A DNA stretch of 55,333 nucleotides from Rufibacter sediminis (lineage in GTDB: Bacteria; Bacteroidota; Bacteroidia; Cytophagales; Hymenobacteraceae), in NCBI RefSeq assembly GCF_014269285.1, contig NZ_JACOAF010000006.1:1-55333 (forward strand). Direction: 5' to 3'. The position numbers were made by a program, and so were the translations under genes. Shown here in pieces: positions 17,995 to 26,945 of this stretch (position 1 is the first letter of the stretch; each line of letters starts with the position of its first letter). Under the pieces are notes generated by a model. The model did not search any database. It was not told the DNA's origin and was given only the letters and a program-made list of their open reading frames with translations.

Positions 17995-18033
17995 GGTTTA
18001 GGCCCGTTTTGGCGAAATCATCCCCGAAACGGG
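17995..18033. repeat. Palindromic intergenic repeat, copy 7
   Basis: GGTTTAGGCCCG and CCCCGAAACGGG arms around TTTTGGCGAAATC. Second copy in the same divergent gap, upstream of both flanking genes. Confidence 0.6.
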
Positions 18034-18195
18034 ATTGGCGAGCAAGGTCAATGATCTTGGCACAGAGCCTTAGCCATGAATCGCACCCGTTTGTCCTCAG
18101 TAAGAATAGGAGAAAATAAATATTCTGATTTGCTATAAAGCCAATAAACCCTGGATGGCTTTCCTGGTCTAACCCGAGAAACTGTCATCCCCCTT

Positions 18196-21024
18196 ATGAA
18201 AGCACCCTTCCTTCTCCTGTTCTTACTAGCCACCACCTTATACGCGCAGGCCCAGGGCTACGCAGTGAATGGTGCTGTTCAAAGTGCGCAGAACAAGGAA
18301 ACCTTGCCCGGGGCCACCGTCCAGTTGATCCGGTTACCCGATTCAGTGCGGACAGCCACCGCTACTGACAAGGACGGGAACTTCGGGTTTCAGGCGGTAA
18401 AGCCGGGGCAATACGCGTTGCAGATGAACTACCTGGGCTTTAAAACTTTCACCCGAACGGTACAGGTCCAGAACGCGGCCGTGCTTTTGGGACCTTTACT
18501 CCTGGAGGAGGCCACCAACACGTTGAATGAGATCAAAATAGTGGGCAAAATACCGCTGGGGAGCCAGAAAGGTGATACCACCGTGTTCAATGCCGGTGCC
18601 TTCAAAGTGGCCGCAGATGCCAGCGCGGAGGATCTGGTCACCAAATTGCCCGGGGTCACGACCGTAGACGGAAAGATTCAGGCCCAAGGCGAAGAGATAC
18701 GGCAGATATTGGTGGACGGAAAGCGGTTCTTCGGGGAAGATGCCGCCACCGCGCTCCGGAACTTACCAGCCGAGGTGATTGAGAACATCGAGATTTTTGA
18801 CAAGAAGAGTGACCAGGCGGAGTTCAGCGGTTTTGATGACGGCAACCGCGCCAAAACCCTCAACATTGTGACCAAGCCCAACCGCCGCCAAGGCAAGTTC
18901 GGGAAAGTGTCGGTGGGCATGGGACCGGACAAGAAGTACATGGCGGGCACCAGCCTGAACATCTTCAAAGGCGACCGGCGCTTTACCATCAACGGGCTTT
19001 CCAACAACATCAACATGCAGGACTTCTCGGTGGGCGAAGCGCCCGGCGGCGGCATGAGAGGGCGCCGAGGCGGCGGCGCTGGCATCTCCACCACCAACAA
19101 CTTCGGGCTGAATTATTCTGATTTCTGGGGCAAGAAGATGGAGGTAAGCGGAAACTATAACTACAGCAACACCAGAAACGAGAACAACCGACTAGTATTC
19201 CGTGACTACCAGATCTCCAGGTTCTATGACCAGCAAAACTCAGACGAAAGCTATACCACCAACCGAAACGAAAACCATCAATTCAATTTCAGGCTCGATT
19301 ACAAAATCAATGACCGAAACCGGCTTTTGATCACCCCCAGGTTCTCTATTCAGAAAAGCAACTCCAGCGCCAACACCATAGGCCGTTCTATCTTTGATGC
19401 TGATTCCACGAATCAAACTTATGACGCCACCACCCTAACCTCCACCGACGACCTTTCTAACGCCGACAATTACTCTTATAACCTAGGTAATGACATTAAC
19501 TTCAGCCATCGGTTCAACAAGCCGGGGCGCACGTTTACGGTGAACCTGAACACGGGGTACAATCTCAACAACGGAGACACCTACCGCATCACCAACGTGG
19601 AGGATTTTGATCGGCCAGACCGAAGCATCTACCTCAACCAATTGATCAAAGCCGAAAGAGGTGGGTTTAATTGGCGGGCAAACATTGCGCTGGGCGAGAA
19701 GGTGGGCGAAAAAGCCCAAGTGCAGGCCGAGTACAGCATCAGCAACCGGGTTGAAGATTCTGAGCGTCTGGCCTATGACATGGGCGAAGTAGACTACACC
19801 GACTTAAATGCGCGTCTCAGCAATTCCTTTGAAAGTGATTACCTCACACAACAGGCAAAAACCAGTTATCAGTACAACTCTGACAAAGTGCGCGTGCAGG
19901 TACAGGCGCAGTACCAGATGGCCAACCTGCAGAACGAGCAGGAATTCCCTACCACGTACCGGGTGAACCGCACGTTCCATAACCTGCTGCCCAATGCTCA
20001 GTTTGAGTACAAGTTCACCAAAACGAAGAACCTTCAGATTGATTACCGCACCAACACCAACGCGCCTTCTGTTACGCAGCTGCAGGAAGTACTGGACAAC
20101 ACCAATCCGCTGCGGTTCAGGACGGGGAATGCAGGGCTGGTGCAGGCGTACCAGAATTCAGTGAACGTTCGCTACAGATCCTTTGACACGGAGACCAACA
20201 AGGTGTTCTCGTTTTTTGTAACCGCCGCCCAGACAAACAGTTTTATCACCAACAGCACTTTAGAACTCAGAGAGGAGGATGCGGCTTGGCTGGGCATTGC
20301 ACCCAGCCTGGGGGCCCAGTATATAAGACCGGTCAACCTGGACGGTAATTGGAGTGCCCGGTCTTTTGTAAGCTATGGCCAGCCGCTGAACCTCCTCAAG
20401 TCCAACATCAACTTCAACGGTTCTGTAGGGTATAACAAAACCCCGGGGCTGTTCAACAACGAGATGTTCTTCTCCACTACCACCAACTACGGGCTAGGCG
20501 CTTCCCTCAGCAGCAATATCAGCGAGAACGTAGACTTTAACTTTTCTACGAACGCCAACTACAACGTGCTCTCCACCACCCTGCGGCGCTCGCAGAACAA
20601 TAACAACAATAACTTCTTCAACCAATCCACGAACCTGCGGGCGAACCTGCGGTTCTGGAAAGGCCTGGTCTACCGTACCGAGCTGAGTCATCAATTGAAC
20701 GCGGGTTTGTCCAGCAACTTGCGCAGCACCAATTACACGCTCCTGAACATGAGCCTCAGCAAGAAAGTGTTCAAAAGCCAGAAAGGAGAAGTTAGCCTAA
20801 GCGTGAATGACCTACTCCGGCAAAACATCAGCGTGCAGCGCACCCAAACGGATGCCTTCGTGCAGGATACGCAGACATCCGTCCTGCAGCGCTTCTTCAT
20901 GCTGACGTTTTCGTACAACATCCGCACGTTCAACGGACCAGTGCCAGGCGAGAGAGGCCCCGGCCAACGAGGTCCGGGCGGCAGAGGCAACATGCGCCAG
21001 GGCGGCGGCAGGAACGGCGGATAG
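18196..21024 (+). CDS. TonB-dependent-receptor-like outer-membrane beta-barrel protein
   Basis: A signal peptide (MKAPFLLLFLLATTLYAQAQ) is followed by a carboxypeptidase-D-like regulatory domain (about 22-110: GAVQSAQNKETLPGATV, MNYLGFKTFTRTV), a plug-like domain (SAEDLVTKLPGVTTVDGKIQ, ILVDGKRFFGED, VIENIEIFDKKSDQ) and a large barrel of the OMP_b-brl_3 type. The C-terminus is a Gly/Arg/Pro-rich tail (about 920-942). It lacks a partner SusD gene and is shorter than typical SusC proteins (1000-1100). It may take up or bind glycan fragments released by the neighbouring enzymes, or have a structural role. Next to the GH43 and AraR-like genes, a part in arabinose-containing glycan use is plausible but not shown. 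Confidence 0.85.
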   Translation: MKAPFLLLFLLATTLYAQAQGYAVNGAVQSAQNKETLPGATVQLIRLPDSVRTATATDKDGNFGFQAVKPGQYALQMNYLGFKTFTRTVQVQNAAVLLGPLLLEEATNTLNEIKIVGKIPLGSQKGDTTVFNAGAFKVAADASAEDLVTKLPGVTTVDGKIQAQGEEIRQILVDGKRFFGEDAATALRNLPAEVIENIEIFDKKSDQAEFSGFDDGNRAKTLNIVTKPNRRQGKFGKVSVGMGPDKKYMAGTSLNIFKGDRRFTINGLSNNINMQDFSVGEAPGGGMRGRRGGGAGISTTNNFGLNYSDFWGKKMEVSGNYNYSNTRNENNRLVFRDYQISRFYDQQNSDESYTTNRNENHQFNFRLDYKINDRNRLLITPRFSIQKSNSSANTIGRSIFDADSTNQTYDATTLTSTDDLSNADNYSYNLGNDINFSHRFNKPGRTFTVNLNTGYNLNNGDTYRITNVEDFDRPDRSIYLNQLIKAERGGFNWRANIALGEKVGEKAQVQAEYSISNRVEDSERLAYDMGEVDYTDLNARLSNSFESDYLTQQAKTSYQYNSDKVRVQVQAQYQMANLQNEQEFPTTYRVNRTFHNLLPNAQFEYKFTKTKNLQIDYRTNTNAPSVTQLQEVLDNTNPLRFRTGNAGLVQAYQNSVNVRYRSFDTETNKVFSFFVTAAQTNSFITNSTLELREEDAAWLGIAPSLGAQYIRPVNLDGNWSARSFVSYGQPLNLLKSNINFNGSVGYNKTPGLFNNEMFFSTTTNYGLGASLSSNISENVDFNFSTNANYNVLSTTLRRSQNNNNNNFFNQSTNLRANLRFWKGLVYRTELSHQLNAGLSSNLRSTNYTLLNMSLSKKVFKSQKGEVSLSVNDLLRQNISVQRTQTDAFVQDTQTSVLQRFFMLTFSYNIRTFNGPVPGERGPGQRGPGGRGNMRQGGGRNGG

Positions 21025-21227
21025 ATTTACCGGAGGTCCTGCTCTGCCCTTTACCCAATCCAGTAATCAGACGGCTATCTACTTGTCAAGCCCATGAAGC
21101 TATTCTGGCAAGACTTGCTTGTTAAAGCGCGGTGATGAAAGTAGGTTTGTGGGTGGTTAGATTCTCTTTACCTCCTAAGGAGAACATCTATTAGACAAGT
21201 TAAGATTGTCTTCAAATGGGAAACTAC

Positions 21228-21276
21228 AAAGCTAAGGATGGCCGTCCACATTGCGTAAACGGCCATCCTTAGCTTT
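21228..21276. terminator. Bidirectional terminator, perfect 18-bp stem
   Basis: AAAGCTAAGGATGGCCGT at 21228-21245 is the exact reverse complement of 21259-21276, with a 13-base loop. A-rich and T-rich stem ends on both sides suit both strands. It lies between the convergent genes ending at 21024 and 21361, in a 336-bp gap with no other feature. Confidence 0.9.
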
Positions 21277-21360
21277 TCTCATTCTATGTAGTGTGATTTT
21301 ACTACAGCCTCTTTCTAACGTACCTCATTATAGGAGGATCTGCTCGGCACCTCGCCCTAA

Positions 21361-22110
21361 TTACCAGTTCTTATCCATCCCTAGGAGTTTTTCCATGTTT
21401 GGAATGAATTTCAGGAAAGCTTCAAAGTTATCATAGTACTTCTCTCGATCCAGCTTGAAATAGAAGGCTCCTTTTCTGGAGTGCTCTTTGTTCTTTTCCT
21501 TCTGTTGAATCAGCAATCCTGTGGAAAGTGCTTTCCGGGCGAAATTGCCTTTGTCAAAGGTAGATTCGTATAGCTTCTCGTAGAGGGTTCGCAGTTGCTG
21601 AAGGGTAAATTTCGCCGGCAAAAGCTCAAACAAGATGGGATGCAGCGCGGCCTTGTAGCGTAACCGCATCTTGGCCACCTCTACCATTAAGTTATGGTCA
21701 AATATAAGGTCGGGCGTTTCGCTGAGGATGAACCACTCGGCGTGGAAATCTGAGCTTAGTTGCGCCTTACACTTTTGGATATCGATCAAGGCAAAATACG
21801 GGACTGAGATGGTGCGGTCTACCGAGTCACGTTTGGGATCACTGAACGCGGGTAATTGCTCCAGATACACGTCTTCTAACCCGGTAAGTTCTTTCAGTAC
21901 ACGATGGGCGGCGGCTTCCAGGCTCTCATTGGGTTGGATAAAACCGCCCATGAGGCTCCACTCCTGCCGGTGCGGGGTAAAGCCCCGCTGGATTAAGAGC
22001 AGCCTAAAGTTTTCCCCATCGAATCCGAAGACGATACAATCAACCGCCACGTGGACCCTTGTCTGCCCTGAATACCTAATCCTACCGCTACTAGCTGTCA
22101 TTTGCTGCAT
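21361..22110 (-). CDS. Nudix-fold transcriptional regulator, AraR/NrtR type
   Basis: The 249-residue protein has an N-terminal Nudix fold (VHVAVDCIVFGFDGENFRLL; degenerate Nudix box GGFIQPNESLEAAAHRVLKE) and a C-terminal winged-helix region (about 150-249: FTLQQLRTLYEKLYE, NFARKALSTGLLI). In a catalytic Nudix box R-E-x2-E-E is expected; here R-V-x2-E-L is seen, so hydrolysis is unlikely. Bacteroidota use non-catalytic Nudix proteins of this layout as L-arabinose-responsive repressors (AraR of Bacteroides). The surrounding alpha-L-arabinofuranosidases support that reading. An NrtR-like NAD regulator is the alternative. Confidence 0.85.
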   Translation of the reverse strand: MQQMTASSGRIRYSGQTRVHVAVDCIVFGFDGENFRLLLIQRGFTPHRQEWSLMGGFIQPNESLEAAAHRVLKELTGLEDVYLEQLPAFSDPKRDSVDRTISVPYFALIDIQKCKAQLSSDFHAEWFILSETPDLIFDHNLMVEVAKMRLRYKAALHPILFELLPAKFTLQQLRTLYEKLYESTFDKGNFARKALSTGLLIQQKEKNKEHSRKGAFYFKLDREKYYDNFEAFLKFIPNMEKLLGMDKNW

Positions 22111-22379
22111 TCCATATTGCTGATGTCATAGGGTTGAATCAACCTTTTCCACAGCTGGCTGGTCATTTAAATTACTTGTCAAAGGGGAACTTGCCGTAGA
22201 GGTTCCCGCAGAAAAGGCATGATGTCTCAGAACATACTTGGGGAAAGGATGGCCAGGTAGGTACAGCATACATGGGGTTAAGCACCTTTTTACTTACACC
22301 TACCTGGCTTTTGAAACTTATTCTTTCAAGGCACCACTGAATGCCCATCCTTTATTCTTTTAAGAATGCATCAGCCTCC

Positions 22380-23333
22380 TTACTTCCCAGACTTGGCCGT
22401 GAGAAATTTGTTTACGTTCAACCAGTGCATGAAAGCGTCGAACCAACGGTTGCTGGTTCTGTCTGGATTACCAAGGCCGAAGCCGTGGCCACCATTTTGG
22501 TAAAGGTGGAACTCCACAGGTATACCCGCTTTAAACCAGGAATCAATTACCCCGAACTGCCCTTTAAAGAGAAAGTCATCGGTGGCGATCACATTGAACA
22601 TGGGCGGAGCATTCTTGGGTACTTCCACTGGCCCCATACCGCCATAGATAGGACCAATGAACGCTAACTTCATGGTTTTAGAATGAAGGGTTGAGTGCAT
22701 CGTGAGTCCGGCGCCGGCTGAGAAACCGATCATACCTATTCTGCCCGTATCCACGCCCCACTCCTTGGATCTTTTGAGGATCATGGCATACGCGGCCTCG
22801 GCGTCTTCCAACTGGTTAGACAGATCCATCTGCGGCGGGCTGGGCGGAGTTGCACCTCCCGCAGTAGTGGAAGACGCAGCTGGGGCCGGCGTACGGGGTC
22901 TATCCATCCAGGCCTTGAAGTCATCAAGTGATTCTGGCGTGGGGTGGAGCCGGTATTTCAGGACGAAAGCCGCAATTCCCTTATCGGCAAGGGCCTTGGC
23001 GACTTCCCAGCCCTCGTTGTCCAGGGACAGCCACCGGAAACCACCACCGGGAGCCACAATCACAGCCGTTCCATTCGCCTTACCTGGTGCAGGCAGGAAT
23101 GGGGTGAGCGTGGCAGTAGAGATATTCCGCGCCATAGGATCACCCCACTGCCGGAACCAGGTCTCGGGAGATTTCTGGCCATCCACCCCGCCGGTGCCGA
23201 GCGGAATGGCTTTGGGCTCAGCAGGAGCTTTGAGCGGATAGATGGTGCCATCCTGCGCTATGGCTGGGGCGGCAAAAATCAGGAAGGAGGCAAAAAGCCA
23301 CGCTTTCGCTACGTTTATCGGTTTATAAGTCAT
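22380..23333 (-). CDS. Secreted alpha/beta-hydrolase, probable carbohydrate esterase
   Basis: I start at the Met at 23333 (MTYKPINVAKAWLFASFLIF, signal peptide ending AIAQ). The frame stays open to 23495, but that part runs through a dispersed palindromic repeat and is not signal-like. The 317-residue product has an oxyanion segment (IVAPGGGFRWLS), nucleophile elbow GMIGFSAGAG, an acid in VIATDDFLF and the His in NGGHGFGLG, a full triad of the esterase/lipase or dienelactone hydrolase class. A Pro/Ala/Gly-rich linker lies near residues 150-175. In a xylan locus it most likely removes acetyl or other ester groups. Confidence 0.85.
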   Translation of the reverse strand: MTYKPINVAKAWLFASFLIFAAPAIAQDGTIYPLKAPAEPKAIPLGTGGVDGQKSPETWFRQWGDPMARNISTATLTPFLPAPGKANGTAVIVAPGGGFRWLSLDNEGWEVAKALADKGIAAFVLKYRLHPTPESLDDFKAWMDRPRTPAPAASSTTAGGATPPSPPQMDLSNQLEDAEAAYAMILKRSKEWGVDTGRIGMIGFSAGAGLTMHSTLHSKTMKLAFIGPIYGGMGPVEVPKNAPPMFNVIATDDFLFKGQFGVIDSWFKAGIPVEFHLYQNGGHGFGLGNPDRTSNRWFDAFMHWLNVNKFLTAKSGK

Positions 23334-23375
23334 AAAGATGATGGATAGATAAAGGTTTAAACTATGTAATAAGGT

Positions 23376-23572
23376 TATGCAATTTCTGAAGGAAGAACGC
23401 TTTGATCTGGCGCAAATGTCCGCTTGTGTCTCCGTTTCGGGGCTACTTTTCCAAAAATGGCCCCGAAACAGAAGCTTAGGATATCCTAAAGGCACAAGCG
23501 GACGCTTGCGCCATAACCTGAAAAAAAAACGTTGAACAGCTTCTTATTTAATATGAGTATGCAATTTCTGAA
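23376..23572. repeat. Composite nested inverted repeat flanked by 15-bp direct repeats
   Basis: TATGCAATTTCTGAA occurs at 23376-23390 and again at 23558-23572. Between them an outer inverted repeat of 21 bp (23408-23428 against 23493-23513, 19 of 21 matching) encloses a copy of the dispersed palindromic repeat (23432-23471). The layout is like a small non-autonomous element with a duplicated flank. It fills most of the 325-bp gap between two minus-strand genes. Confidence 0.7.
23432..23471. repeat. Palindromic intergenic repeat, copy 8
   Basis: CCGTTTCGGGGC and GGCCCCGAAACAG arms around TACTTTTCCAAAAAT. One of the best-preserved copies; it is the centre of the larger inverted repeat. Confidence 0.85.
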
Positions 23573-23658
23573 AGGCGAACAAAAGAGTTCCGTCTACCCA
23601 AGCAGTAGACAGATCTCCCTTGTCACCGTGTACTTGATTCTATGGCAATTAGGCACTT

Positions 23659-25422
23659 CTACTGAGGAAGTGCATCGTTGGCAGAAGTGGCGTACAAACC
23701 AATCAACGTACCCGTGAAACCTCCCGCCACATTGGTGGATAGGATATCTCCTGAAACAGAGCCGCCCACATTCACAAAGTCCTTTCCGTTAGTTGAGTAG
23801 CTAAACTGGTAAGCATCTCCGGCGGCTTTCACCTGCAGTTGTATCGGTTTCTTGACGTCTATCTTCTGGCTGGCGATAATTTTAGAGGCACCTTTCTCTG
23901 TTCTTTCCAGCACTAAATAATAGTCTTTGCCTTTTCTGGTCAGCCCGAAAACGTAGTTGAATTTCTCGCTTTGCAGCAACGTAATACCTGCCAAATCCTT
24001 TTCTGAGGCCGGCTTGTAATCAAGGGTGGTGGTGTAAGAAAAAGTGTTGTGCTGTTGGCGGTGGAAGAGCGTTGACGTAGGCTTCAGCTCTTTGATGTTG
24101 GTAGCGAACGGGGTGATCTGTAAACCTTTCTTGGATGAAGAAATAAACGCCTCACGCGGGCCTCTTAACCCAACCCAGCGGTAATCCAGCTTCTTGGAAG
24201 TGAAGTCGTCTTTGAAGGTGAAATTGCCATTAGGGAAAAAGCCCTCTTTTCCGGTTTTGTTTACCACGCCTTTGGGCATTTGCAACTTTGGTTCCATAGG
24301 CACCAGTCCATTCACGAAAATGGGGAACTCACCTGACCAGTCTACCGGCAGGATAAACGTCTCACGCCCGATGTTTACGCGGTTCTTCTCGTTCGGGCGG
24401 ATACCCAGAAACACACCATAATATTTGTTATCCGGTCCTAGCACTAAATCGGCGTGGCCGGCCCAGTCTACTTTGTTTGGTCTGTTGGGATTCAAACTTC
24501 TCTGCGACAAGATTGGGTTGTTAGGAGCCGGGATAAAGGGACCCATAGGGGAATCGCTCACGAAAACCACTTCGCTGTGGTTGCCACCCGTACCGCCCTC
24601 GGCACACATCAGGTAATAGCGTCCATTTTTCTTATAGATATGCGGGGCTTCGATCCAGATGGGTTTTTTCGCGAGGTCTACCCCACCGTTTACAATGATC
24701 TTGTCGGTTCCGGCAATGACCTGGTCTTTGGCAAGATCATATTCCCACACCTTGATCACGCGGTGCCCTTCGTACAGTTCTTGGCCTTTGTCTGGAGCAT
24801 CGTTATGTACTACATAAGCTTTCCCGTTATCATCAAAGAACATAGAAGGATCTATTCCGCCGAATTTCAGCTTGTAGGGCTCACTCCAGCCTTTGGCGGG
24901 GTCTTTTGATTTCACCACAATGTTCCCTGCTCCTCCGGCGAAGGCTGTCACAATCATGTAGAACGTGTCATTGTTGGGGTTGTACTCTATGTCTGGCGCA
25001 TAAACACCGGCACTGATGGGCGTATCATGCACATCTAGCTGTGAAACGCGGTCCAATGCGTGCCCAATCTGCGTCCAGTTTACCAGATCTTTTGAATGGA
25101 AAACGGGAACCCCGGGGAAAATAGCGAAAGTTGAAGCCACCAAGTAGTAATCGTCGCCCTTACGGGTGATGGCCGGGTCCGGATAAGCTCCCTGCAAAAT
25201 AGGGTTGTAGAATTCACCCTCCTTCAAAGGATAGTTATTGTATACAGGATCGTTTCCTTCATAGACAGAATTGGAAAACACCGGGGCGTTTTGGGCCTGT
25301 TTCTTCGAATTCTGGCTGTTAGCGTTAAATCCGATTGAAAAGCACAGGAGGACCACCATAGCACAGAGCAAACCTGCCCGGCGACTTCTAAAAGGAGCAA
25401 ATTCAAATTTCATTCTCTTCAT
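23659..25422 (-). CDS. GH43 beta-xylosidase/alpha-L-arabinofuranosidase with C-terminal beta-sandwich
   Basis: An N-terminal membrane or signal segment (about 17-36) precedes a GH43 propeller. The catalytic Asp is in AYPDPAITRKGDDYYL, the modulating Asp in GGIDPSMFFDDNGKAY, and the general acid Glu in WIEAPHIYKKNGRYYL. A C-terminal concanavalin-like domain (GH43_C2/DUF1349 type, about 395-580: FKDDFTSKKLDYRWVGLRG) closes the active-site pocket in characterised beta-xylosidases. It removes xylose or arabinose from xylan oligosaccharides. It leads a run of same-strand enzyme genes. Confidence 0.92.
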   Translation of the reverse strand: MKRMKFEFAPFRSRRAGLLCAMVVLLCFSIGFNANSQNSKKQAQNAPVFSNSVYEGNDPVYNNYPLKEGEFYNPILQGAYPDPAITRKGDDYYLVASTFAIFPGVPVFHSKDLVNWTQIGHALDRVSQLDVHDTPISAGVYAPDIEYNPNNDTFYMIVTAFAGGAGNIVVKSKDPAKGWSEPYKLKFGGIDPSMFFDDNGKAYVVHNDAPDKGQELYEGHRVIKVWEYDLAKDQVIAGTDKIIVNGGVDLAKKPIWIEAPHIYKKNGRYYLMCAEGGTGGNHSEVVFVSDSPMGPFIPAPNNPILSQRSLNPNRPNKVDWAGHADLVLGPDNKYYGVFLGIRPNEKNRVNIGRETFILPVDWSGEFPIFVNGLVPMEPKLQMPKGVVNKTGKEGFFPNGNFTFKDDFTSKKLDYRWVGLRGPREAFISSSKKGLQITPFATNIKELKPTSTLFHRQQHNTFSYTTTLDYKPASEKDLAGITLLQSEKFNYVFGLTRKGKDYYLVLERTEKGASKIIASQKIDVKKPIQLQVKAAGDAYQFSYSTNGKDFVNVGGSVSGDILSTNVAGGFTGTLIGLYATSANDALPQ

Positions 25423-25441
25423 CTTAAAATATTAGCTGTTT

Positions 25442-25480
25442 TGTTTTGAGCCTATTTTTCTGAAATCCCCCTTAAAACAG
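25442..25480. repeat. Palindromic intergenic repeat, copy 9
   Basis: TGTTTTGAGCC and CCCTTAAAACAG arms around TATTTTTCTGAAATC, in a 96-bp gap between co-directional GH43 genes. Confidence 0.65.
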
Positions 25481-25518
25481 GAGCGTCAGACAAGGTTGAT
25501 GGGATTACCTGTTAAGGA

Positions 25519-26889
25519 TTATTCTGAAAATCTCCAGTAGTCGAAAAACAGGATATTGCTAGCTGCTTTGCCTTTGAAGACAAAATAGACATCGTGGACG
25601 CCAGTGACTTTTTTAACATCCGTTGAAACCAGGGCCCATCTGTCATTTCCGCCGGTGAGCGGCACGTTCACGGTACCTATCAACTCGCCTTCCACACTTC
25701 CCAACCGGACTTCCATGGTCACATTGCCGTTATGGGTGGTGCCAAGCCGGGCCGTCAATTTGGAGGCTCCAGTTTTTCTAAAATCAACGTCTTTTACTTT
25801 GGTGTAAGCGCCGTTCCGCAGGGCGGTCACAAATACGCCAACGTTGGCATTCTGTTTGGATTTAAGCCCTTCAGACCAGGCCATGGTCTCTGCCTCGTTC
25901 TTTACAAATGGATTCAAAGGGGCCAAGCCTCTGGTAATGCCCTCCGTCATTTTCAGTGGTTGTATGGTGCCGTCTTTTTTGAAGGCCACTTCCTCCACCG
26001 CCACCGAGCGGGTAAAACCGCCGCCGCCCGGCAAGGCACCGTTGTGATAGAAGAAATAAGTCTTCCCTTTAAAGTCAATGATGCCCGGGTGATTGGTAAA
26101 ACTGCCGCCTTCGGTAGGCATCAAAACACCCTGGTATTTCCAAGGGCCTGTTGGGCTGGAGCTGGTGGAGTAGCCGATATGCTCTGGAATGGGGCCTGCG
26201 GCGAACAGCAGGTAATACAATCCTTTGCGCTTGTAGAGCCACGGGCCTTCCTCGTAGGTGGTGGGCCTTTCGGGGTTGCCCTCGCGCTTGCCGAACGATT
26301 CTACCGTGTTAGGCACCTTCACTACTTCTCCCTGGTAAGAAATCATGTCCTCGTTCAGCTTGACGTAGTAACAATTGGGGTTGCCCCAATACAGATAGGC
26401 CTGCCCATCGTCATCTATGAACACATTAGGATCAATGTCACCCACGCCGCTTTGAACCAATGGCTTATCCAAAGGATCTGTAAATGGCCCGTACGGACTA
26501 TTCGCCACCGCTACCCCAATGGCTCCTTTGTTGTCCTTGGTGGTGACGGGAACATATAGGTAGAACTTACCTCCGCGCTCAATGCACTGCGGGGCCCACG
26601 CATTTATTTTCGCCCAGCTGAAATCTGAGTAGGACAGAATGGTGCCGTGGTCCGTCCAGTTTACCATGTCGTCTGTGGTATACAACTTCCAGTCGTTCAT
26701 GGTAAACCAGGTAGATTCGTCTTCATCGTGGCTGGTATACAGGTACAGTCTGTTGTTATACACCATGGGGGCCGGATCGGCGGTATAGGTGGTCTGGACG
26801 ATGGGATTCTGCGCTTGGGCAAAACCCGACACCAGGCAAAGCGTCCCAAGCCAGCTGATTGTCTTGAAAGGATTCGTCATGTTTAACAC
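25519..26889 (-). CDS. GH43 arabinoxylan-active enzyme with CBM6-like domain
   Basis: A signal peptide (about 1-27, ending FAQAQ; start at 26889 or 26880) precedes a GH43 propeller. [20 protein letters not shown] holds the catalytic Asp, [20 protein letters not shown] the modulating Asp, and [14 protein letters not shown] the acid Glu. The C-terminal 125 residues ([14 protein letters not shown]... [10 protein letters not shown]...FDYWRF) are a CBM6-type beta-sandwich. This layout matches arabinoxylan arabinofuranohydrolases of the XynD type, which cut arabinose from xylose residues. Confidence 0.92.
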   Translation of the reverse strand: MLNMTNPFKTISWLGTLCLVSGFAQAQNPIVQTTYTADPAPMVYNNRLYLYTSHDEDESTWFTMNDWKLYTTDDMVNWTDHGTILSYSDFSWAKINAWAPQCIERGGKFYLYVPVTTKDNKGAIGVAVANSPYGPFTDPLDKPLVQSGVGDIDPNVFIDDDGQAYLYWGNPNCYYVKLNEDMISYQGEVVKVPNTVESFGKREGNPERPTTYEEGPWLYKRKGLYYLLFAAGPIPEHIGYSTSSSPTGPWKYQGVLMPTEGGSFTNHPGIIDFKGKTYFFYHNGALPGGGGFTRSVAVEEVAFKKDGTIQPLKMTEGITRGLAPLNPFVKNEAETMAWSEGLKSKQNANVGVFVTALRNGAYTKVKDVDFRKTGASKLTARLGTTHNGNVTMEVRLGSVEGELIGTVNVPLTGGNDRWALVSTDVKKVTGVHDVYFVFKGKAASNILFFDYWRFSE

Positions 26890-26945
26890 TCAAATTTCTG
26901 AAAGTCACTCTCTGGTGACCTTATCTGTATTGCTGAAACGGGTAA

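Noticed and set aside
22380..23495. Longer version of the alpha/beta-hydrolase beginning at 23495
   Set aside because: The extra 54 codons run through a dispersed palindromic repeat, and a clear signal peptide starts at 23333.
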